Notes: generated by a model not told the origin, from the sequence alone. A stretch of 64,000 nucleotides of DNA from Pseudopyrenochaeta lycopersici (GCA_003313425.1 NHZP01000006.1:620001-684000), one strand, 5' to 3'; numbered from the stretch's first letter, positions 24,479 to 34,889 are shown. Made by a program: numbers and translations.

Positions 24479-25137
24479 GCATGATGCAACTCAGATTTAA
24501 TGTTGCGAAAAAGCGACTACTCGTTTTTCTTTTTACTATGGTTCATGACTGGCAATGTATCGGCGAGGAACCAATGTTAGATTGTTGGAACAATGTAGAA
24601 GGGAACATGATGGATGTCTTAAGAAAGTGTTTTGTACATCTTAAAAGTTCCGGATGGTTATGGTTACCTATTTTACAGCGATAATGACTTTAAGTGAATA
24701 GTACAATATCACGGCGTTGGAATGCCGATTTCTGACTCTAAACCTTATCTATGCGTGATAATTGTGAAATGTGTACACAATTCCATAGAGCCAGCACACC
24801 TAAGTTCCCCTTTAGCGGCGCCCTTGAGGTAGTATATCAAGCTTAATTGTTTAGTCTCGGAGAATGCGAAGAGAGCTCGAGACGTAGTCAAATCGGCAAA
24901 TCTGCGACCACTCTCCTGTCAGCTGATCTCGGACACCGATGCACCGAAGGGAGCAACTCTCTTTAAAAACCACAAAATCTAGGCTATGCACGCTCGTCGC
25001 ACTAGGCTCTACCTGGGCTTATCCGTACGCAGGTGTGCACGAACCGAGCTTCTAACGTCAAGCTCCTTTATCATAGTATTCTACTGCCCCAGAAACATTT
25101 CGTCACCGGAAGATATCGGACATGGAAAAAGGTCTGT
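24479..25137. other. Convergent intergenic, pyruvate carboxylase / CDK7-like kinase
   Basis: 660 bp between two convergent 3' ends. The AT-richer part just after the pyruvate carboxylase stop fits a 3' UTR and polyadenylation region. No gene is recognised. Confidence 0.4.
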
Positions 25138-26403
25138 TCATCCCATCGAACCAAAGTCCAACTTCCGGGCGACCTTGTCCGCCCGCCCGTTAGCGGGCGT
25201 TTCCCCTCCCTTTCTCTTCAGGTCCTCACCCATTTTCTTCTCTCCACCTCCTTTACTTGGTAGATTTTCTTTCTTAGTCGGTCGCGGTTGGTTGGTCCAG
25301 TACTTATGCTCGAGCACTTGTCTAGCGGTCAGCCTCTTCTGCGGGTCCATGATCAACATGCCTCTCAACAAGTCAAGGCCATCTTCTCCGAGTAACGGAA
25401 ACCTGGACCTCCACCAGCTCATGGGTTTTGCCATCTTTGCGGCGGTGGTGCCTTTTGATTCTAGCTCCTGGCCGAACTTCTTCCCAGGCCCAACGTAAAA
25501 TGGAAGGGCGGAAACGCCTGGCCACGTCTCTTCTGTTGGAGTGCCGAAGGCGTCGCAAATGATGGCGAGTTGCTCAATATCAGTGCTCCCAGCTAGGAAC
25601 CAATTCCGTATCGTTAGTTCGGCTATTGTGCAACCGATACTCCACATATCAGCGGTACCGCCGTAATGACTGCATCCATAGAGCAGTTCGGGTGGGCGAT
25701 AGTAACGAGTCATCATAAGCGTTGTCATTTTCTTCGATGGGTCGGCAAAGCTTCTCGCTAAACCAAAATCGGCGAGCTTCAGAGTCCCGTCAGCGGCAAT
25801 GAGAATGTTGCCGCCCTTGATATCGCGGTGCAGAACGAAGTTCTCGTGACAAAACCAAATGCCCTGGCAAATCATATTTGCCCAAGCCTTGATATCCGCA
25901 CCGCCATAGGTGACACTTTTGTTGTGCCAGAGACCGTCGAGGTCGCCCAACGGCAGGTGTTCGAGTACGAGGGAGAGGTTCTGCTCTTTAGTGGCGAAGA
26001 CTGCGTGTAACTTGATGATATTGGGGTGGGATAGCTCTGACAGGAATCGAATTTCGCGTATTGCGTCCAGGGCAATGCCATTCTTGAACTCGGCGTTGAA
26101 TTTGATCCTCTTGATGGCAACGAGCTTGGTCGGGTCATGACGGTAGTGGCCTGCGGTTACAATAGCATAGGTTCCTTCACCGAGTTTGGCTCCACTGACG
26201 AACTGCCGCCGCACCTCATCATTCATCTGCTCTGCCAAGTCCAGTCCGCCATCGCCTGGCGTGCTCGCCACCGTCGGTGCGGGCGACCTCGCGGCTTTGT
26301 TATTGTTGTTTAGGAGAGCAAGGGCTCTTGCCTTGCTCGAGCTGGGTTCAAGTCTTGCGCCTGGAGGGTTAGGCCGTGGGCTCAGGACAGGCGGCGATGC
26401 CAT
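25138..26403 (-). CDS. KIN28: Cyclin-dependent kinase, CDK7/Kin28 type
   Basis: Predicted nuclear Ser/Thr kinase; by family, the TFIIH-associated CDK that phosphorylates the RNA polymerase II CTD. It is intronless, 421 aa. A Pro/Ala-rich N-terminal extension of about 65 aa precedes the kinase domain. Key sites are: Gly loop LGEGTYAIV, VAIK (Lys98), NGIALDAIREI in the CDK C-helix, HRDIKGGN (Asp194) and ADFGLAR (Asp212). The activation segment ends MTRYYRPPELLYG, and GTADMWSIGC follows. The C-terminal tail is basic (KKENLP...KRKGGE). Two points differ from textbook CDK7: HRDIKGGN rather than HRDLKPNN, and MMTRYY rather than VVTRWY. A Bur1/CDK9-like assignment is the main alternative, but the C-helix and overall length favour CDK7. 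Confidence 0.75.
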   Translation of the reverse strand: MASPPVLSPRPNPPGARLEPSSSKARALALLNNNNKAARSPAPTVASTPGDGGLDLAEQMNDEVRRQFVSGAKLGEGTYAIVTAGHYRHDPTKLVAIKRIKFNAEFKNGIALDAIREIRFLSELSHPNIIKLHAVFATKEQNLSLVLEHLPLGDLDGLWHNKSVTYGGADIKAWANMICQGIWFCHENFVLHRDIKGGNILIAADGTLKLADFGLARSFADPSKKMTTLMMTRYYRPPELLYGCSHYGGTADMWSIGCTIAELTIRNWFLAGSTDIEQLAIICDAFGTPTEETWPGVSALPFYVGPGKKFGQELESKGTTAAKMAKPMSWWRSRFPLLGEDGLDLLRGMLIMDPQKRLTARQVLEHKYWTNQPRPTKKENLPSKGGGEKKMGEDLKRKGGETPANGRADKVARKLDFGSMG

Positions 26404-26742
26404 GGCCCGTGGATCGTGACAAGGTCACCCGTCTTTATAACTTGAAGTTCAATCGCTCGCGGTACTGGGTGAGAACGAAGGGAAAAGGCCGTCGATGTTT
26501 CATGTGATTGTCGACGCCACAGCTCTCATACCTGGGCCACCGCTATCTCCACATCTTGCTCCTGCTCTGCGCAGCCGTGGGCATGGCGGGAATATAAACA
26601 GTCATGGTGGTTATTCCTCCCAGGTACATTGCGGCGATCAGCGCACGTCCCCGAACTTTTCGCTTGGCAGTGATTCTTTGCGGGGAGCTTCACCTGCCAC
26701 CGACGCTCGCGTTCTCTGTCACACACAGAATCATACTCAATC
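26404..26742. promoter_or_regulatory. Divergent promoter, CDK7-like kinase / snRNP protein
   Basis: 339 bp between two divergent start codons, so both promoters must lie here. No clear TATA box was found. The frames running through it on the plus strand (26495-26881, 26604-27140) enter the snRNP exon out of register and are not called. Confidence 0.4.
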
Positions 26743-27416
26743 ATGGCGACCTCTGCACGAGGGGCTGCAGGCACCGTCGCCATGCCCAGGGAAGCCGTGC
26801 CAAACCGGACGTAAGTGGAACCACCCCGATTCGAGACCTTGTTGCCAACCAAACGCATCCAGAGCCGCTGACCACGCTTAGGCTATATGTGCGCAATCTG
26901 CCTGACAAGCTGCCCAAAGAGGACCTGAAGCGCAATATTTACATGCTATTTGCGACTTATGGCGTCATTCTGGATGTCGTAGCCCTCAAGACACTGAAGA
27001 TGCGCGGCCAGGCCCATGTCGTCTTCCGAGACATCGATGCTTCAACCCAGGCTTTGCGTGCACTGCATGGCTTCCCCTTCTTTGGCAAAGACATGGTGAG
27101 CACGGAGTCTTCCGCTACCCTACCCCTCAACCACTGCTAACTATTGATACAGCACATAGCCTACGCCAAGACCAAGTCCGATACTGTAGCGAAACTTGAT
27201 GGAACGTTTAAGATGCCCGTGCCAGAGCCTGAAGAGGAACCCGAGGAAACATATGTGCAGCCAGCAGGCTTCGGTACCGCGCCTGCTAAAGCTATACCTG
27301 TCAACGCACAGGATGCAGCAAAGGGACAAAAGCGAGCACGTGAGGAAGAAGAAGAAGATGAGGAGGATGAGGACGCCGAAATGGAGATGGATGTCAGCGA
27401 TGAGGATTCAGACTGA
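26743..27416 (+). CDS. U2 snRNP B''/U1A-type RNA-binding protein
   Basis: Predicted spliceosomal protein that binds a U1 or U2 snRNA stem-loop. Exons 26743-26810, 26882-27095 and 27153-27416 join in frame (181 aa) through GT-AG introns. The single RRM begins right after a 23-aa lead. It has RNP2 LYVRNL and RNP1-like RGQAHVVF, with the family's DKLPKEDLKRNIYMLFATYG helix and HIAYAKTKSD at the end of the RRM. The C-terminus is acidic (Glu/Asp runs after KGQKRARE). Only one RRM is present, whereas U1A/U2B'' often have two; fungal Msl1-like proteins can have one. I cannot decide between the U1A and U2B'' assignments. Confidence 0.8.
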
Positions 27417-28178
27417 ACTTGCTAAGAACAGAAGAAGAGATACGATACCCATAAACGCCATGATGAAAGCATCTAGGGCATAACCCACGTGTTGGGTAAT
27501 GGATATGCATATGCACACATGTATGCGCATGCGCTCAGATTGATTGAAGCTGGAGCTGACCGCATGCAGCACGAACTATTCGCTTGTCCACTCACATTTG
27601 TACGTGGACAAGACTTACCTTCGACCGGTGTGGGGCTCTGGCATGATGAAAATAAACCCATGGGGTATTTCGAATACATACATTTGAGTTGCAAACGCTG
27701 TTTTGCAATTGAAACTTCTTGTCCTTGTCTGTTTGAGGTGTGTCGCATTGCAGTGGAGTATGTTCCTTCCGTATTTACATACGGCTCCAGCTAGATTGCG
27801 TGATCCATGTGACCTTGTCCGTGAACTTGTCGATGTTCGACAAGAGATGCTTGTACGAGTGTCACTTACAAATTGTAGAGCTGTGTGACGAGCACGGACA
27901 GCTCAAGACTCAAGATTTCAGTCTATAGGACTTCAGTCTGAGCAGTTTGGCAATACCACGCATTGTGCGAAGTCCACGAGATCGATGGACCAAAGTAGCA
28001 GGTGAGGCCGCGGCGGCGCCGGCCGCTACCGGCCGCTATTGGCCAATTCTTCGCGAAGAGTCTGCAACACGAGGGACAACTGAGTAAAGAATCTACACGA
28101 TAATGTAACTATATTAGTCTAAGTGGAATGCCACAGGTAACACATCACACAAAATTATACGTTTTCTCAAATAACGAC
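27417..28178. other. Intergenic with GC-rich CGG/CCG block before the deaminase
   Basis: About 760 bp between the snRNP gene and adenine deaminase. At about 28004-28044 a compact GC-rich stretch repeats GGCCGC/CGGCCGCTA units, and a TTCGCGAA palindrome follows at 28050-28057. These CGG/CCG-type words resemble binding sites of Zn2Cys6 regulators, but no regulator is identified. No gene is recognised. Confidence 0.35.
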
Positions 28179-29279
28179 ATGTGCAAATCACCACTCCATA
28201 CCTTCCTCACTGAGCTGCCAAAATGTGAGCATCACCTTCATCTCGAAGGATGCCTCAGCCCTGCACTCCTATTCCAGCTAGCCACCAAAAACAACGTCGC
28301 GTTGCCATCCCCAGATCAAGATCCTGCTTACGAGTCCCCCCAAGCGCTTTCCGAACGCTATGAGTATTTTGAAAACCTCGAGGATTTCCTACAATGTTAC
28401 TATCGCGGTATGGCCGTGCTTCAAACCAAAGAGGACTTTGAAATGCTGGCTTGGGAATATTTCACAACGGCAAGAATGGATGGGGTTCGACACGCAGAAG
28501 TTTTTTTTGATCCACAAAGCCATACAGATCGCGGCATACCCTTCAATACTGTTGTCTCCGGCTTCAATGCTGCCCGAAGTCGCGCAGAGAAGGAGCTAGG
28601 TATCACTAGCTGTCTTATCATGTGCTTTTTGCGACACTTGCCCGTCAGCTCAGCTGCTGAGACCATGCAAACAGCTATTGCAGGGGCTTACTTTGATGTT
28701 AAGGACAATAAGCCGCGGGCGATTGCTGGGTTGGGGCTGGACTCCTCTGAAGTTGGCTTTCGTCCCGAGCTGTTCGTCGACCAGTTCCGAGAAGGCAAGA
28801 AATATGGTCTCCGCAGGACAGCTCACGGTGGTGAGGAGGGCGATACAACATACATCAGTGGAGCATTGGATTCTTTGGACGTTGAGCGCATCGATCACGG
28901 CATTCGACTTACAGAAGACCCAGAATTGCTACAGCGAGTAGTGAAGGAAAACATACTTCTGACAGTATGTCCTTTGAGCAATCTGTGTCTGCAGGCTGTC
29001 AAGAGTATCGATCAAGTGCCCATCAGAAAGTTTCTTGAAGTTGGCGTCAAGTTTAGCATAAACAGTGATGATCCTGCATACTTCCGCGGCTACATACTCA
29101 ACAACTACTGCGCCGTGCAGGACGCCTTCAATTTGAGTGTGTTGGAGTGGAAGACCATCGCCACGAACTCAATTCAAGGTAGCTGGATTGGGGAGAAGCG
29201 GAGGATGGAATTGCTCGCTATGCTTGATGAGTGTTTGCGCAAGCATTCTGATAACAGGGAGGTGGAGTTGCAGTCATAG
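28179..29279 (+). CDS. AAH1: Adenine deaminase (adenosine/AMP deaminase family)
   Basis: Predicted to deaminate adenine to hypoxanthine in purine salvage, in the cytosol/nucleus. Single exon. I chose the ATG of MCKSPLHTFLTELPKCEHH, 366 aa; an in-frame upstream ATG at 28128 would add 17 residues. Metal-binding and catalytic motifs of the TIM-barrel amidohydrolase family are all present: CEHHLHLEG near the N-terminus, AHGGEEG, ERIDHGIRL and SINSDDPAYF. The motif spacing and absence of a signal peptide match fungal Aah1 more than secreted adenosine deaminases. Neighbours are unrelated. Confidence 0.88.
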   Translation: MCKSPLHTFLTELPKCEHHLHLEGCLSPALLFQLATKNNVALPSPDQDPAYESPQALSERYEYFENLEDFLQCYYRGMAVLQTKEDFEMLAWEYFTTARMDGVRHAEVFFDPQSHTDRGIPFNTVVSGFNAARSRAEKELGITSCLIMCFLRHLPVSSAAETMQTAIAGAYFDVKDNKPRAIAGLGLDSSEVGFRPELFVDQFREGKKYGLRRTAHGGEEGDTTYISGALDSLDVERIDHGIRLTEDPELLQRVVKENILLTVCPLSNLCLQAVKSIDQVPIRKFLEVGVKFSINSDDPAYFRGYILNNYCAVQDAFNLSVLEWKTIATNSIQGSWIGEKRRMELLAMLDECLRKHSDNREVELQS

Positions 29280-29405
29280 GTCCCACGAAGATCAACTTCG
29301 TTCAGGAAAAGGGCCCAGAAGCAATCTCGTTTTGGTAGCCGGTGGGAACACCATTTGGTTGCATTAATTTGAGATCTGTGAATAGCTACACATGGTCAAA
29401 CAATG

Positions 29406-30650
29406 TCAAACAATGTCGCGCGTCTTTTCCCTTCCCATTTGCTCGTACATGACACCAGCAGCTCCTTGGAGTAACCCTTCTTTCTCTCCGCTTTGCTTGC
29501 CCTTGATAGCGTCCGTGTCCCGCGCTTTTCTCTGCAACAAGGCCCCATGGCTTTCGGTCCTTTCCCCATCACCAAATACTTTGCGGAAAGCAGTATCATA
29601 GCTTTGCCACATAGCAGAAAAGACCGTGGCAGTAAGCCGCCCAAGCCAGGACGGGGCTCTGCCTTTCTTATCCTGCAGCTGTCTCGACAAAGCGAATATC
29701 AACAGCACAAACGGCATCCACGTTGCCAAGAACAGAGCCTTGCCGACCATTTGGCGCCTGCTCGTGATAGTGTATGCGCGTATATCTCGCAGGTAGTCCC
29801 GATACTCGGCGGGTAGGGCGCACTCGGCGGCGCCATCAGTGATGAGCTTGAGGTAGCGTGCTGAGGGCTGGGCATAGCTGGGGTCGGGGCGAGTGACGCG
29901 GTCAGCGGATTGCATCTTGCCGTGGCTGTCCAAAGCAGGGGCGAAGAGCGTGTGCGCCTTAAATGGAGAGGAGGCGGGCGACGAGGGGACTGTATCCGAG
30001 TCGACGAGGACGTAGCAGTCGACTAGAATGTCGTTATAGGCCGAGCCGCCGCCTTCTGTGGCGATGATGTGGGCATAGTCGGCGAGCGTGACCTCATAGA
30101 CGACGCCCACCAGGCCCTTGTGCCATCGGTTCTTGTAGTAGTCTCCGTCCTGGGGCTGGGCGTAGGTGCGGTTGTCTGGCGTGCGCTGCGCTGTGTTGGC
30201 AAAGCAGGGCTCGGCGTAAGGGATGCCGGGGAGGTCAAAGGTCAATCGCAGCGAAGGCACCACGACATTGAGCTGCGAGAGTGGTCGAATGCCGCGCGCG
30301 CCTCGGAACGTCTCCTTGCACAGGTTCGAGCCGTATGCGAGGTAGAGGACCGTCTGGTGCGCGAAATGGTCCTCAGCCAAGCCGCTCGAGGCCGCAAGCT
30401 CCCCGGCATCCAGGGCTGCGTCAGTCAGGGAGGCATCGAGGCGCTCCTGCGACGGTCGTGGAAGAGGAGCGAAGTCGCGCTTTGGCGCATTTGTGTAACG
30501 GCGAACGGCGTACAAGCGGCTGGCGAGCTTGCTGCAAAGGGGAAGAGGTACATTTATACTTGCAGCATCAGCAGCATCAGCAGCCTCAGCGCGAGGGCGA
30601 GTTCCTGTCATTGCGGGCCCGAATTGCGTGATGGGTGTCGGCTGCCTCAT
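29406..30650 (-). CDS. Gamma-glutamylcyclotransferase-like membrane protein
   Basis: Single exon, 414 aa. The GGCT fold is indicated by LYLAYGSNLC (substrate loop), GIPYAEPCFAN and GVVYEVTLADYAHIIATEGG, whose Glu sits where the catalytic acid is expected. The family forms 5-oxoproline from gamma-glutamyl substrates; GliK-type relatives act in thiol metabolism of fungal toxins, but no such cluster is seen here. After the GGCT domain comes one strongly hydrophobic segment (ALFLATWMPFVLLIFALSRQ), suggesting a C-terminal membrane anchor with a charged tail. The N-terminus has an Ala/Asp-rich stretch. An in-frame ATG (residue 14) could be the true start. Confidence 0.7.
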   Translation of the reverse strand: MRQPTPITQFGPAMTGTRPRAEAADAADAASINVPLPLCSKLASRLYAVRRYTNAPKRDFAPLPRPSQERLDASLTDAALDAGELAASSGLAEDHFAHQTVLYLAYGSNLCKETFRGARGIRPLSQLNVVVPSLRLTFDLPGIPYAEPCFANTAQRTPDNRTYAQPQDGDYYKNRWHKGLVGVVYEVTLADYAHIIATEGGGSAYNDILVDCYVLVDSDTVPSSPASSPFKAHTLFAPALDSHGKMQSADRVTRPDPSYAQPSARYLKLITDGAAECALPAEYRDYLRDIRAYTITSRRQMVGKALFLATWMPFVLLIFALSRQLQDKKGRAPSWLGRLTATVFSAMWQSYDTAFRKVFGDGERTESHGALLQRKARDTDAIKGKQSGEKEGLLQGAAGVMYEQMGREKTRDIV

Positions 30651-31061
30651 TATTGGTCAGTACCTTGTGTCAGTCGCAGGCATGCAACAAACCGATTCAA
30701 AGCCGATATGGATATAAAAAGCCTCGTCCGTGCCCCAAAAGCTTCAGATATACTGTCAATAAGTATCGCCAACTCGTAGCACGATTTATACCCAGATTCG
30801 TTGGAGTCAGCAAAGGCACCAACGACCACATCATCGATTTATCATCACTCGGGTCGGGCGCTTCATTCGCCCGCGGTGCTTGTCCGACACACCGGACCAA
30901 CTCGACCTCGATTTGAGCAAACTTCAGGTCAAACAAAATCACTTGTCCTCTAATCGACCTTGTGCTACATTATGTCCTTTTTTCTGCCACAGATTCTTCC
31001 CCATAATGACACCCCGACCTTTTTCGTGTTCTGAGCGCCTTCCCTCCCTTCTCAGACTGCC
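30651..31061. other. Intergenic between GGCT-like gene and P450
   Basis: 410 bp between co-directional minus-strand genes, holding the GGCT-like promoter and the P450 3' end. Nothing else is recognised. Confidence 0.35.
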
Positions 31062-32826
31062 TCACTCGCGGAAACACACCCGCATCACAGTCTTGTCAAT
31101 GGGCTTGGATGTAATGGACATGGTCTAGGGGCGATTAGTTCTTGTTGTACAAGTGCTGCTATTTTACGTACGCTGATCAACTCTGATTTGGTCTTGTACT
31201 TCCCCTTGTCGTCAATAATCGGCCTGCCATTGTCATCTGTCTCAATCTCTCCAAGCCCAACCTTGACAAAATCATACCGCCGCACAACGCAAGCTAGAAT
31301 GACTCTAGCCTCAATGTTTGCCAGCTCTTGACCGATGCAATTGCGAGGCCCTCGCTCGAACGGCCTCCATGCGCTGATGGGTATCTGGCTGGCTCCAGTC
31401 CATGAGCCATCCTCGCCTGTATGCGCACTACTTGTGTCGATATCGCCTACCCATCGCTCTGGCACAAAATCGTCTGCCGTTTCTCCGTACACCTTTGGGT
31501 CGCGCTGGATAATGTGCTGGCAGAGGTACAGAACGCAGTTGTCCAGACAAACTTCCTCTCCGTCCGAAGTCCGTATTTTGAACCCGTTGTGTGACATGCG
31601 AGCTGATCCGGCCGGAGGCCAAAGTCGCAGTGCCTCCTTGATACAAGCAGATGTGTAGACAAGCGCTTTCATCGTCTCATCTGGACGAGCGAGGAAGGCA
31701 TCTTTGGGGTCTGAGCCGCCAAAGATTGCGTCGTGCTCGGCTCGTATCTTCGCAAGGCACTCGGGGTGGATGGAAAGAGCGTATAACACTCTTTGCAAAA
31801 GAATGGAAGTCGTATCGTGTCCAGCGAACAAAAAAGTCTTAACTTGATCTGCAATGCTCTGCAAAACATGAGGCGTAAGGTATTCGGTATCTCTAAGCGC
31901 CAACGCAAGAACCGAGCGATCTTTCGTCTCCTTCGTCTCTGTACTCTGGGCTGCCTTGATCTCGGCGAATTTGTTCTTAATGCACTTCTTTACAGCAGTG
32001 TCCACACGCTGGCTATATATGTACCTCCTGATGCGTAGGGGGAAATTCAACCATGCAAACATCAATCCGTTCTCTCCAGCATAAGTTTCACCTAAAATGC
32101 GAAAATTACGAACAATATCGTCGCCTCGCATTGTGTCATCCTGGGCCTTGCAGTCGATATTGGTAACAACCTCGCCGATGATATCAAAAGTGACGTTGGT
32201 ACAGTAAGACTCCATTTCGGTCGCAACACCTGACTTGGCCAAGGCGTCCAACTTCTCCATAAACGTGTAAGTTTTCTCAACAACGACTGGGAGAAGAGAT
32301 AGCAAGTGTTGCGGCGCGAAGCCCGGATTGAATGTCTTACGGAGTCCCTTCCAAGACTCTCCATTTTCGCTCAGGAGTGAGTACTTTCCCACAAGTGCCC
32401 CAAGGCCTTCCTGGATGGTGGGGGACTTGGTAACACTGTACTGTTGCGTCTTGGTGGGTTTAGTCACCTGCTCGGCGAGCTCATGCGAGGCGATAAGGGC
32501 AAGTGGATGCTGAGCAGGTCTGGTGTCAAAAAACATAAACTCCGGACGGCCATTGTCTTTCCAGATGTTCTCAAGAACATAGTCTGTTGGCCGGTTCAGC
32601 AGGAGCTCACGAGCCAAGAAGCAGCCTACTCACCCGGATGCACCTTAGAACTTCCAGCTTTTTTGTACTCGGCAGCAATATAGCCCAAATGTCCGAGAAA
32701 TAGGTTCTGTGACAATGTGCTGGGAATATGGGCGAATCTCTGGTAGCGCCATTGATTTATCTGGTAATAGATGTACCACAACACACTTAACAGCAAGACC
32801 AACGCAGCGTATGAGGTTTCTTCCAT
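31062..32826 (-). CDS. Cytochrome P450 monooxygenase
   Basis: Predicted ER-anchored haem monooxygenase. Exons 32634-32826, 31172-32583 and 31062-31124 join in frame (555 aa) through introns 32584-32633 and 31125-31171, both GT-AG. An N-terminal membrane anchor (YAALVLLLSVLWYIYY) is followed by the usual basic/Pro hinge. The I-helix is FLFAGHDTTS, the ExxR motif is KEALR, the PERW motif is present, and the haem-binding loop is FERGPRNCIGQ with the axial thiolate at about Cys480. The last exon supplies SITSKPIDKTVMRV, the normal P450 terminus. The substrate is unknown; there is no adjacent polyketide, terpene or peptide synthase. This is the last gene before the repeat-rich part of the window. 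Confidence 0.88.
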
Positions 32827-33209
32827 CGCACCTTTGAAAAGGCGTTTCTAGGAGCAATGTCGATATTTGTACCTCTGCCCTGTCGCGTGCGGCGTAGTAG
32901 CGCTGACGGTTCCCTGTTGGCGTTGATTCCCAGCGAATAGTTTGCTGCTTGTGCATCAGCAAACCCTTCAATCGAGACGTGTTGAATAAGACAGGAGCTC
33001 TAGCAAAGGTTTCCAATTTTCCAGCCCTCGTAGAAATCAGCAATGAAAGGGCTTTGGCGCTCACAATTTCTGCGATCTTAGCCACCCCAAATCGATAACG
33101 GCAGGCCACCGGATAATCACATTTCTACTCCCCACCACCTGAATACCCAAGCTTACGTCACTATCACGCCTAACTATTCCTATTTAGGAAGCTATGCTTA
33201 ACACTTAAT
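32827..33209. other. P450 upstream region
   Basis: 380 bp upstream of the P450 start. Composition is normal until about 33170 and then becomes AT-rich at the edge of the transposon. No gene is seen. Confidence 0.35.
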
Positions 33210-33262
33210 TAACGTGTTCCACCAGTCAGTGGGCAACACCAGTCAGTAGGCCACCTTATCAA
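33210..33262 (+). repeat. Left terminal inverted repeat
   Basis: Matches the reverse complement of 34837-34889 apart from transitions. Contains two copies of ACCAGTYAGTRGGY, a likely transposase-binding subrepeat. Confidence 0.8.
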
Positions 33263-34316
33263 CACTAACGCGCTTACCCACACAACAACTTAAATAGCCA
33301 CGCAATAACAGCCTCGAGTAGCTTAATAGGAGGGCTAAGTCTTTCTTACGTCTTAAGTAATTAATTTATAATAAATTAAAAGTATATATAGAGCTACGCA
33401 CTTATTTAGTATCCTTTAAATAATACTATAATAGCGCTTTAAAAGCTATTAGCTTTAACTTACTACTAATATATAGAAATATAAGCTAATACTTACTAAG
33501 AAATAGAGCTTTATTTAATAAATACTAGAGCTTAATTAATAAGGCTTTCTACTTTATATTATTAATATATATTAGATAAAAGACGCTCTTTTTACTATAT
33601 AAAGCTAGTAGCCTTTTCTACTTCTTCTTAGTAAAAACTAAGTCTCTTATTTTATTAAAGCTTAGTTAGAGCTTTAAATAAAATAGAACTATAAATTCTA
33701 CTTATAGTATATAAAATATAAGAATTTTATAAAAATAAATAGCTAGTATAGTTTTATAAGAGATATAATTTAGATATATAAAGTATTAAATAAAGATATA
33801 TATAACTTTAATAAGACTAGGTTTATAATAAGTATTACTTTAATATTAAAAGTTATTTATATACTATCTCTTTTATAAATAGTAGCTATAGCTAAAGCTA
33901 TTTAAATAATAAAAATACTTTATACTACTAATTAACTTAATTAATAAGCTTACTTTATATATAAGCTCTTTTAATATTAATTATAGAGCTCTTTAAGCTA
34001 AGCTTTTACTTAGCTTATTAAAAGCTATTAGCTAGCTATAAACTTAGCTATAATCTTAGTAAAAGAAAATAGTAAACTTTATACTCTAAATACGTATTTA
34101 TAATATAAGAAAAATAAATAGTAATAATATATTATAGCTAAAAGTACTTTATAAGTTAAAGTAAGTTACGCGTTAGCTATAGCTACTAAAATAGTATTAA
34201 ACTTAAGAGTAGAAGAAGAAGCTTCTTAGCTTTAGTAATAAGTACTACTAACTTATACTAAATATAGAACTTAAAGTTATAATTAGACTTTATATAAATA
34301 AAGATAGAGAGTAATA

Positions 34317-34775
34317 CTGTGCAGGAACAGGGGCCTCAGCAAGCTTCTCCCTGTCGATGGTAGCCTTGAGCTCACTGAACACAGCTAGGTAGTCATCCCA
34401 TCAAGGATGAGATGAGAGGTAGGAGGTAGGTAAACAAGGATGAACAATAATAGGTGGGTAGGGGGGGGGGGGTAATAACTGTAGTATCTGTATCTGTCTG
34501 TCTGTCTGTACTGTCTTAATTACTTCTAGATGTTCCTTGATATCAGATCCTCTGGATCGTTTTGCTTAATGTCCCGTTAATAGTAGATCCTTGGATGTTC
34601 CCCTAGATGTTTTTCCTGCCTTCCTCCGCCTGCCTGCCTCCTTATATCCTTATTTTTCTGCTAATCTCGCTTAATTGCCTTAAAGTCTGAGCTGCTGTGG
34701 CCTAAGCTGCTGTGGCCTGAGATGCCCTTAGTGGCCAGGTCACCAGGTCACCAAGTGCATCGGCATAATACTACT
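34317..34775. other. GC-normal island inside the RIPed transposon
   Basis: Between two AT-rich stretches, about 460 bp have ordinary composition with intact CA/TG dinucleotides. They contain a 12-base G run (34461-34472), a TCTG tetranucleotide repeat (about 34493-34508), and paired short repeats (CTGCTGTGGCCTRAG twice; CAGGTCACCAGGTCACCAAG). No reading frame or terminal repeats are seen. Possibly a later insertion or a single-copy segment that escaped RIP. Confidence 0.5.
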
Positions 34776-34836
34776 ATATTTACTAGTAAACTTATAGCGT
34801 AGTTATTACGTTTTTATGCGTTAAGATCTGCCTATT

Positions 34837-34889
34837 TTAATAAGGTGGCCTACTAACTGGTGTTACCTACTAACTGGTAGAACACGTTA
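34837..34889 (-). repeat. Right terminal inverted repeat
   Basis: Reverse complement of the left terminus at 33210-33262, with transition-type differences only over most of its length; also carries the doubled ACCAGTYAGTRGG subrepeat. Confidence 0.8.

Larger units (their letters stand above)
33210..34889. mobile_element. RIP-decayed TIR DNA transposon (Tc1/mariner/pogo-like)
   Basis: About 1.68 kb bounded by roughly 50-bp terminal inverted repeats. The left end reads TAACGTGTTCCACCAGTCAG and the right end, reverse-complemented, TAACGTGTTCTACCAGTTAG. Differences between the two ends are nearly all C/T or G/A, as expected of RIP. A TA dinucleotide at both edges fits a TA target-site duplication; length and TA target suggest Tc1/mariner/pogo. 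The interior is extremely AT-rich and full of stops, with no readable transposase. An un-RIPed segment sits in its right third. Confidence 0.75.

Noticed and set aside
24986..25498. 170-codon plus-strand frame
   Set aside because: Antisense to the 3' end of the kinase gene, with no domain.
29406..32826. Possible gliotoxin-like cluster (GGCT-like gene next to a P450)
   Set aside because: No peptide synthetase, glutathione transferase, methyltransferase or transporter is nearby; two genes are not enough.
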